A DNA stretch of 9,203 bases, from contig JAITAM010000175.1 in the NCBI GenBank assembly GCA_031284085.1, positions 1 through 9,203 on the forward strand, in the 5' to 3' direction. The stretch is from Spirochaetaceae bacterium (GTDB lineage Bacteria > Spirochaetota > Spirochaetia > Treponematales > Breznakiellaceae). Both the position numbers and the translations under genes were made by a program. Below are positions 5,119 to 9,203 of this stretch, in pieces (within the stretch, counting starts at the first letter, position 1; each line of letters begins with the position of its first letter). The notes under the pieces were generated by a model. That model made no database searches, was not told the origin of the DNA, and was given only the letters and a program-made list of their open reading frames with translations.

Positions 5119-5670
5119 GTGAAAACAGAAATCTTAAGAAAATCATTACACCTTCTTATCGTATGCGTGCCGACATTAACCGCTATCAATTACACAGCTA
5201 CCCTGCTCTTGCTTATAAACGGTATCCTTGTGTATGTTCTTCTTGAATCATTGCGGCTTTCAGGAAGGAATATTCCGGTATTTTCCTACCTCATTGACAG
5301 AGCCTCAAGACCTCGCGACAGAGGGCATTTTGTGTACGGACCGGTTACTCTCGGCGCCGGCGCTTTATTGGTACTCGTCTTGTATCCAAAACCGGTCGCT
5401 GCCGTTGCCGTTTATGCTTTAGGTTTTGGTGATGGATTTGCCGCCATAGTAGGCACACGATATGGATGCCGGCGTCCTGCATATTTATTAGGAAAAAGTA
5501 TAGAAGGCTCTCTGACGTGCTTTTTTATTGTCTTTTGTAGCAGCTACGCCGTACTGCGGCAATTCACCGCGGCGGCTGCCGCTGCACTTATGGCTATGTT
5601 GGTAGAGGCGCTTCCTCTTGATGATTTTGATAATATAGCAATTCCGATTATGGTAGCGAGTATTTTGTAA
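5119..5670 (+). CDS. Phytol/dolichol kinase-type membrane protein (CTP-dependent lipid kinase family)
   Basis: The product is 183 aa from a GTG at 5119. The start is chosen because the family signature Arg-Lys-x-x-His (RKSLHLL, residues 7-13) sits at the very N-terminus. The frame is open further upstream, but that part overlaps repeat DNA and the reductase. Hydrophobic helices run at about 11-24, 27-45, 76-100, 131-145 and 150-165. Conserved polar motifs include RASRPRDRGHFVYGP (61-75), FGDGFAAIVGTRYG (103-116), GKSIEGS (125-131) and EALPLDDFDNIAIP (163-176). This pattern matches the SEC59/VTE5 polyprenol kinase family, often annotated as phosphatidate cytidylyltransferase in spirochetes. 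The likely role is CTP-dependent phosphorylation of a lipid alcohol in the inner membrane; the substrate (diacylglycerol, polyprenol or other) is unknown. Its 3' end overlaps convergent dxs by 23 bp. Confidence 0.78.
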   Translation: MKTEILRKSLHLLIVCVPTLTAINYTATLLLLINGILVYVLLESLRLSGRNIPVFSYLIDRASRPRDRGHFVYGPVTLGAGALLVLVLYPKPVAAVAVYALGFGDGFAAIVGTRYGCRRPAYLLGKSIEGSLTCFFIVFCSSYAVLRQFTAAAAAALMAMLVEALPLDDFDNIAIPIMVASIL

Positions 5671-7531
5671 CTTCGCTATACACTGCACGAGCTATTGACT
5701 GCCCATCTAAACCGTTGGCTGCCAGCAATTCTTCGCGTTTCCCTTGCCCCACATAATTGTCCTGAACCCCAAGAACAATGATCCGTGCGCTGCAGTTCAG
5801 GCGCAGCGCTAATTCTGCTGCATATTCTCCAAAACCGCCCGCTTTAACACCCTCTTCAACGAAAATTACAGTATTATACCTATTCATAAGAGCCGCCAAG
5901 TACTCTTCATCAACCGGTTTAATGAACCGTATGTTATACAGATCGGCGTTTATCCTTGTCGAAGCATCCACAGCTTGTCTGAAAAGGCCGCCTGTGAAGG
6001 CAATACATAAAGAGGCATTGGTCTGTCTGACAAATACACCGCGCCCTTTCTCAAGAGCTTGGCTGCAAGCCGGCGGCGCATCAGGACAAAGCGCTTTTGG
6101 ATAGCGGATAATAACCGGACCCGGATCCGTTTGAGAAAATATCCATCTGAACATACAATCAAGCTCAGAAGCATTAGCCGGCGCAAGGATAGTAAGGGAA
6201 GGGACAGAGCGGAAGAGTGCAATATCGAATAAGCCCTGATGAGTTTTGCCGTCATCACTGACAAAGCCTGCACGATCAATGGCGAAAATCACCGGCAATT
6301 CTTGTAAGGCAACATCATGGATTACCTGATCCACAGAACGTTGAATAAACGTTGAGTAAAGGGCAACGACTGGCCGCCTGCCTGAAGCGGCAAGGCCTGC
6401 TGCAAAGGTTACCGCATGTTCTTCGGCTATACCGACATCAAAAAATCGCTTGGGAAAGAGTTTATGAAAAACTGAAAGGCCGGTACCTTTTTCCATAGCA
6501 GCAGTAATGACGATGATTCTTTCATCGTTAGCGGCATAGGACAACAGTATTTGGCTGAAGGCATCGGTAAAGAAAAAAGCTTTTTTTTGATCCGGCGGCG
6601 ACACGCCGCCGTCCACAGAAAATGCTCCAACTCCGTGGTATGTCCCCGGATCATCTTCCGCAAGAGTGTAACCTTTGCCTTTTTGGGTTAGAACATGAAC
6701 CACTACCGGATGGTCAAGCTTACGTACATCGTATAAAACATCCTCAAGTCCTTTAGTATTATGACCATCAATAGGACCTACATACTCAAAACCAAGGTCA
6801 ACAAAAAAATTATCCGTATAGATAATAGCTTTAATTGCCCGTTTTATGCGTAACAGCAGATCAAAACAGTACTTGCCAATAAAGGGAACTTTCCTGATTG
6901 TTGAATCAAGTATCCGCCGTAGGAATTGATAGTGCGACTTCATAGAAAGCCGGCTTAAATATTTTGAAAGAGCGCCCACGTTAGGACTGATAGACATTTT
7001 ATTATCGTTGAGAATAACAATAAGCGGCAGACCGAGCTGCCCTGCATGAGATAAAGCTTCGTAAGCAAGTCCGCCGGTTAAAGCGCCGTCTCCAATAACC
7101 GCAACTGCACGCGATTGTTTGCCGGACAGTTGAGCGCCTGCTAAAAGACCAAGAGCAGATGAAACAGACGTTGATGCATGTCCTGTATCAAAAACATCAT
7201 GCACGCTCTCCTTGCGGTTAGGGAAACCGCAAAGTCCGCCTTTAGTCCGTAAAGTAGAAAAAACCGCATAGCGACCGGTAAGTATTTTATGGGTATAGCA
7301 TTGGTGGCCAACATCCCAAACGATTTTATCTTCCGGTGAATTAAAAATCCGATGCAGTGCGATAGTCAGTTCGACTACACCGAGGTTAGAGGCTAAATGC
7401 CCACCATTTTGGGCTACGGTCCTTACAATTACTTCACGGATTTCAGAGGCAAGCTTTTTGATTTCATCATAGTTTAAGGTTTTAAGATCATCTAGATTAT
7501 GGATATGCTCTAAAATAGGATAGGTATACAT
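5648..7531 (-). CDS. dxs: 1-deoxy-D-xylulose-5-phosphate synthase
   Basis: The product is 627 aa from an ATG at 7531 (MYTYPILEHIHNLDDLK). A GTG 12 bases upstream is in frame but lies inside a hairpin and adds only four residues. The enzyme condenses pyruvate and glyceraldehyde-3-phosphate, using thiamine diphosphate, to make DXP, the first step of the MEP isoprenoid pathway, in the cytoplasm. Visible features are GGHLASNLG (His45), VWDVGHQCYTHK (72-83), the ThDP/Mg motif GDGALTGG (147-154) ending in LNDN (174-177), the catalytic Glu in GIAEEHAVTFAAG (Glu370), YSTFIQRSVDQ (392-402) and DRAGFVSDDGKTHQG (419-433, Asp427 and His431). A transketolase C-terminal domain ends at about 620. Length and numbering agree with E. 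coli Dxs. No Shine-Dalgarno is seen. A 29-codon gene lies 35 bp upstream, so dxs may be translated by coupling from that transcript. Confidence 0.97.
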   Translation of the reverse strand: MYTYPILEHIHNLDDLKTLNYDEIKKLASEIREVIVRTVAQNGGHLASNLGVVELTIALHRIFNSPEDKIVWDVGHQCYTHKILTGRYAVFSTLRTKGGLCGFPNRKESVHDVFDTGHASTSVSSALGLLAGAQLSGKQSRAVAVIGDGALTGGLAYEALSHAGQLGLPLIVILNDNKMSISPNVGALSKYLSRLSMKSHYQFLRRILDSTIRKVPFIGKYCFDLLLRIKRAIKAIIYTDNFFVDLGFEYVGPIDGHNTKGLEDVLYDVRKLDHPVVVHVLTQKGKGYTLAEDDPGTYHGVGAFSVDGGVSPPDQKKAFFFTDAFSQILLSYAANDERIIVITAAMEKGTGLSVFHKLFPKRFFDVGIAEEHAVTFAAGLAASGRRPVVALYSTFIQRSVDQVIHDVALQELPVIFAIDRAGFVSDDGKTHQGLFDIALFRSVPSLTILAPANASELDCMFRWIFSQTDPGPVIIRYPKALCPDAPPACSQALEKGRGVFVRQTNASLCIAFTGGLFRQAVDASTRINADLYNIRFIKPVDEEYLAALMNRYNTVIFVEEGVKAGGFGEYAAELALRLNCSARIIVLGVQDNYVGQGKREELLAANGLDGQSIARAVYSEVTKYSLP

Positions 7532-7541
7532 ATCACTGAAC

Positions 7542-7560
7542 ACCGCGGTTTTGCCGCGGT
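7542..7560 (-). promoter_or_regulatory. GC-rich hairpin between the small ribosomal-type gene and dxs
   Basis: ACCGCGG and CCGCGGT form a perfect 7-bp stem with a 5-base loop, 10 bases before the dxs ATG and 6 bases after the stop of the small gene. No T-run follows on either strand, so it is not a standard terminator. In the mRNA it would stand where a ribosome-binding site should be. It may limit dxs initiation, stabilise a processed 5' end, or separate the two cistrons. Confidence 0.5.
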
Positions 7561-7566
7561 GCTTAC

Positions 7567-7656
7567 TTATTTACTCTTATGCCGGTTCTTTCGTAACTTT
7601 TTTTTACGTTTGTGTGTGGCAATCTTTTGCAGTTTGCGTTTTCTTCCGCAGGGCAC
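7567..7656 (-). CDS. 29-aa basic protein, AURKAIP1/COX24 domain (bS22/mS38-like small ribosomal protein)
   Basis: This tiny gene starts with GTG at 7656, has an excellent AAAGGAGAT site (GGAG 6 bases before the start) and ends with TAA at 7567. The product begins MPCGRKRKLQKIATHKRKKK and continues LRKNRHKSK. More than half of its residues are Lys, Arg or His, with no acidic residue. From memory, the pattern MPCGRKRK, IATHKRKK and LRKNRHKKK is that of bacterial AURKAIP1/COX24-domain proteins, related to mitochondrial mS38 and mycobacterial bS22 of the small ribosomal subunit. It is expected to bind rRNA near the decoding site. It is the first gene of a probable two-gene unit with dxs. It would be missed by length cutoffs. 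The main uncertainty is function in spirochetes, not the reading frame. Confidence 0.85.
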   Translation of the reverse strand: MPCGRKRKLQKIATHKRKKKLRKNRHKSK

Positions 7657-7685
7657 CCCTATCTCCTTTACTCATTCCTCAAAAG

Positions 7686-7726
7686 AATAGTAGTAGTACT
7701 ATTACACAAGATACGTCTTAGGTCAA
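7686..7726 (-). promoter_or_regulatory. Candidate promoter and dyad upstream of the small ribosomal-type gene/dxs
   Basis: On the minus strand, TTGACC (7726-7721) is a good -35. The -10 at the right spacing is poor (TAATAG after 16 bp or AATAGT after 17 bp). Overlapping it is a perfect dyad, AATAGTA-GTAG-TACTATT (7686-7703; 7-bp arms, 4-base centre), about 17 bases ahead of the ribosome-binding site. The dyad could be an operator or a short 5' mRNA stem. The promoter call is tentative. Confidence 0.4.
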
Positions 7727-7735
7727 GTAGGAGGA

Positions 7736-7758
7736 CAGCCTGTTTCTAAATTCTAGCG
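7736..7758 (+). repeat. Partial copy of the hairpin-headed repeat
   Basis: CAGCCTG-TTTCTAAATTC matches the head and start of the core of the intergenic repeat family. The rest (CGG, GTACGGC and T-run) is absent, so only a fragment remains. It lies at the border between the dxs transcription unit and the IS-decay region. Between here and about 7827 I see no gene; a weak AGCGT/ACGCT stem (7755-7777) is the only structure noted. Confidence 0.4.
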
Positions 7759-7826
7759 TGTCAAAAAACACAACGCTTACATCTGCATGGATGAATGGGA
7801 GGCAGCTCGATTATGGAAAAAATGCC

Positions 7827-7978
7827 GGCCTGATGTTAAAAACAGTGAATAATCGGGAAGGGGTACACATGAAAAAGCAAGTCAGAACTGAAGTATTTTA
7901 GTACATGGAAATCTATTATAATAAGTGTCGTAGAGATACGGTGCTTGGATATGCTATATCAGTAGCATGTCCAAATCC
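7827..7978 (+). pseudogene. IS3-family transposase (OrfB) C-terminal remnant, older copy
   Basis: Read in frame from about 7836, the sequence gives LKTVNNREGVHMKKQVRTEVF, a TAG at 7899-7901, then YMEIYYNKCRRDTVLGYAI. This aligns with the newer remnant at 8374-8715 (EGKHPKEEVRVEVFEYMELYYNK and onward, ending in HRRHSAFGYAI). The TAG stands exactly where the other copy has GAG for Glu, so it is a nonsense mutation. Upstream, TGGAAAAAATGCC at about 7814 may be the degraded WDNA motif with one extra A. The catalytic core, the 5' half and a recognisable terminal repeat are gone. The remnant is non-functional. Confidence 0.75.
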
Positions 7979-8034
7979 TAAAGTGCAGACGAAGAGTCGT
8001 ACTCCCGCCTTGCAGACAAAAAAAGGATTCATTG

Positions 8035-8232
8035 TTATTCCGTAGAATTCGCTTCCGTTGTGTTTGGTTGTTCGACGCCACTGGGTTCGGAGGTGGGACA
8101 ATCTTCAATCTTCTGCACGTAATCGGCTAAGTTCTTTTCCAAAAATTCTATTTTAGAGTTTATAAAGATTCCTCTTGTGAGGATGACGATGATCAGAATG
8201 TCTATACCCAAAAATGTTTTAATTGTCTTCAT
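8035..8232 (-). CDS. Small membrane-anchored hypothetical protein, 65 aa
   Basis: It starts at ATG 8232 with GAAGGA 7-8 bases upstream and ends with TAA. The N-terminus (MKTIKTFLGIDILIIVILT, about 4-19) is a single hydrophobic helix or uncleaved signal anchor. It is followed by a helix-prone charged segment (NSKIEFLEKNLADYVQKIED, 25-44) and a Pro/Ser/Thr/Glu-rich tail with one Cys (45). Its ATG overlaps the TAA of the preceding minus-strand frame by one base, which indicates translational coupling within an operon. The family is not recognised. The small size, anchor plus coiled-coil-like stalk and overlapping upstream gene are reminiscent of phage lysis-cassette accessory genes, but nothing here proves it. 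Both sides are flanked by IS3 remnants. Confidence 0.6.
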   Translation of the reverse strand: MKTIKTFLGIDILIIVILTRGIFINSKIEFLEKNLADYVQKIEDCPTSEPSGVEQPNTTEANSTE

Positions 8233-8355
8233 TATTTTCCTTCTGAAGATGGATTGTTGTTTTCTTGACCATGGTCTGATACGGGAAATTCGAGAAGGGA
8301 AAATAATTCCTGTATCATAATAGAGTGGGCGTTTTCGGAGGACTCAGAAGCCGGC
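8232..8355 (-). pseudogene. C-terminal fragment of an unknown gene, truncated by IS3 remnant
   Basis: The frame is open from the IS border to a TAA at 8234-8232, reading about 41 residues, including SSENAHSIMIQELFSLLEFP and a hydrophilic Asn/Ser-rich end. Its stop overlaps the start of the 65-aa gene (TAATG). No Shine-Dalgarno precedes the internal ATG at 8318, so it is best read as the tail of a longer gene whose 5' part was replaced by the IS fragment beginning near 8353. Function is unknown. Confidence 0.5.
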
Positions 8356-8745
8356 CATGTATGCGACGCGTTTATGATGGCCTGCACGAACCGCAAGCCG
8401 AAGAGCGGTCTACTCTTTCATTCGGACCGGGGAGTACAATATTGCAGTAAAGAATTTCGAGAAGCATTGTTGACGTGGTGTCCGCAGGTCAGACAGAGTA
8501 TGAGACGGAAAGGGAACTGTTGGGACAATGCCTATGCGGAGAGTTTTTTCAAGACGTTAAAAGCGGAAGCGGATAAGGTGGAAGGGAAACACCCGAAAGA
8601 GGAGGTGAGGGTAGAGGTATTTGAGTATATGGAACTGTATTATAATAAGCACCGTAGACATTCGGCGTTCGGCTATGCTATACCGATAGCATTAACACAT
8701 TGCAACACTGCTTAACCTACTTTCCGTCACATCGGGGGAATTCCA
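8353..8745 (+). mobile_element. IS3-family insertion sequence remnant, right end
   Basis: The 5' part of the element is missing. Transposase homology begins at about 8356 (HVCDAFMMAC) against unrelated minus-strand coding sequence. The right boundary is proposed at 8745 because sequence 30 bases past the transposase stop (TCGGGGGAATTCCA, 8732-8745) looks like an IS3-type terminal inverted repeat ending in CA. That is from memory and has no left end in the window to confirm it. No target-site duplication can be assessed. Confidence 0.55.
8374..8715 (+). pseudogene. IS3-family transposase OrfB, C-terminal fragment
   Basis: The fragment is 113 aa, beginning MMACTNRKPKSGLLFHSDRG. Homology continues a few codons upstream without a start. 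It contains the second catalytic Asp in HSDRGVQY (Asp18), the third catalytic residue Glu56 in WDNAYAESFFKTLK, and the C-terminal YYNKHRRHSAFGYAIPIA block, all typical of the rve integrase core of IS3 group OrfB (IS3/IS150-like). The first Asp, the N-terminal half and OrfA are missing, so it cannot transpose. It has no internal stop, unlike the older remnant at 7827-7978, and it lacks a ribosome-binding site. Confidence 0.85.
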
Positions 8746-8973
8746 TAATAAGCCCTTATGGTGGTAATCTAAAAAGTAAGATAGGAGAAAAACGGCTCAA
8801 AGGAGACAGTCAGATTTTTTGCGTAAAAGGACTAGGGGAACCCGGATTTCCAATCCAGTGTGTTTTTTCCTTATTTAGCATGTAGCCATTGTTTCCGTGA
8901 TATTTATGAGTTTATGTATTGGTCATTTTTTGGGACCCTGGTCCTTCTCTTGGTATAGGTCATCCGGCTCTTT
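8746..8973. other. Non-coding gap, no recognised gene
   Basis: A 61-codon plus-strand ORF crosses this stretch but has no ribosome-binding site, starts inside the transposase fragment and ends in low-complexity FSLFSM. I treat it as spurious. A short dyad GGACC-ct-GGTCC lies at 8933-8944, next to a T6 run on its 5' side (plus strand). No convincing terminator for the leftward outer-membrane gene was found. Confidence 0.5.
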
Positions 8974-9203
8974 CTAGAGAAACCAGGTGAATCCCAGGGT
9001 AAGGAATATCCCCGTAGAGCGGGGATATTCCGGCGTATCCACCACCGAATAGGAGGAGGGACTGCCTGCATTGGGCTCACCGGCTATATCGGTGAAATAA
9101 GAAATCACCACCCCTGCTTCGCCAAACACTTGCACGGGGACGGTGAAGTTGGCAAAGGTATGGGCCCCGCCGATTTTCAGGATATGCTGCCATTGGTACG
9201 CCC
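8974..9203 (-). CDS. Outer-membrane beta-barrel-like protein, C-terminal 75 residues (runs off right edge)
   Basis: On the minus strand the frame is open from the window edge to TAG at 8976-8974. It reads AYQWQHILKIGG, then ANFTVPVQVFGEAGVVISYF, a Gly/Ser/Pro-rich loop (41-50), YSVVDTPEYPRSTG and the end IFLTLGFTWFL. Alternating hydrophobic/polar strands, short loops and an aromatic C-terminal strand are the hallmarks of outer-membrane barrels recognised by BAM, although the last residue here is Leu rather than the usual Phe. From memory, the QW-H-LKIG plus FGEAGVV style is common among treponemal envelope proteins. It may belong to the same family as the gene at the left edge. A perfect 12-bp inverted repeat lies inside the coding sequence. 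Confidence 0.7.
   Translation of the reverse strand, partial: AYQWQHILKIGGAHTFANFTVPVQVFGEAGVVISYFTDIAGEPNAGSPSSYSVVDTPEYPRSTGIFLTLGFTWFL
9003..9031. repeat. Perfect 12-bp inverted repeat inside the outer-membrane protein gene
   Basis: GGAATATCCCCG (9003-9014) and CGGGGATATTCC (9020-9031) are exact reverse complements separated by TAGAG. In the minus-strand mRNA this hairpin covers the codons for PEYPRSTGIF, about 30-55 bases before the stop. No T-run follows. Confidence 0.85.

Noticed and set aside
7532..7543. GTG start for dxs giving MFSD extension
   Set aside because: It lies within the hairpin, has no ribosome-binding site, and the ATG numbering agrees with conserved Dxs residues.
7542..7560. 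Intrinsic terminator between the small gene and dxs
   Set aside because: The stem is perfect but no T-run follows on either strand.
7916..8101. 61-codon minus-strand ORF
   Set aside because: It is antisense to the older transposase remnant and overlaps the better-supported 65-aa gene in another frame.
8700..8885. 61-codon plus-strand ORF after the IS3 fragment
   Set aside because: It begins inside the transposase C-terminus, has no ribosome-binding site or recognisable features, and crosses the proposed IS end.

Overview
The window looks like a piece of a spirochete chromosome, most probably Treponema (an oral or commensal treponeme rather than a tight T. pallidum-type genome). The reasons are moderate GC with free use of ATG and GTG starts, outer-membrane-type proteins of treponemal style at both edges, a DUF2804 protein, a tiny basic ribosomal-type protein directly ahead of dxs, decayed IS3 copies, and a dispersed intergenic repeat family. 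The genus rests on recollection of protein families, not on a search.

Left part (1-2826). A secreted or envelope protein runs leftward off the window (1-275, minus). It is divergently arranged with a DUF2804 gene (333-1376, plus). After a 68-base gap comes a 368-bp tandem duplication of the 5' end of purM. The first copy is a diverged, truncated 117-codon ORF (1445-1798). The second continues into a complete purM (1813-2826), the AIR synthetase of purine biosynthesis.

Middle (2827-5670). Downstream of purM are four copies of a hairpin-headed repeat. A textbook sigma-70 promoter with a double palindrome then drives a MarR-family regulator (3215-3664). It is followed by an aldo/keto reductase carrying a C-terminal two-cluster ferredoxin-like tail (3792-4949), probably the target of that regulator. 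Two more repeat copies separate it from a small membrane protein of the phytol/dolichol kinase type (5119-5670).

Right-centre (5648-7740). On the minus strand, dxs (isoprenoid precursor synthesis) overlaps the membrane kinase gene tail to tail by 23 bp. Upstream of dxs, and probably co-transcribed, is a 29-codon gene for a very basic protein of the AURKAIP1/COX24 (bS22/mS38) type. A perfect GC-rich hairpin lies between it and dxs. The proximity of dxs and a lipid-alcohol kinase gives a loose isoprenoid/lipid theme.

Right end (7740-9203). This is an accessory, decaying region. It holds two IS3-family transposase remnants of different ages, and between them a small two-gene minus-strand module of unknown function (a truncated C-terminal fragment overlapping a 65-aa membrane-anchored protein). 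The C-terminal 75 residues of an outer-membrane beta-barrel-like protein (minus) enter from the right edge. No tRNA, rRNA or CRISPR was recognised.
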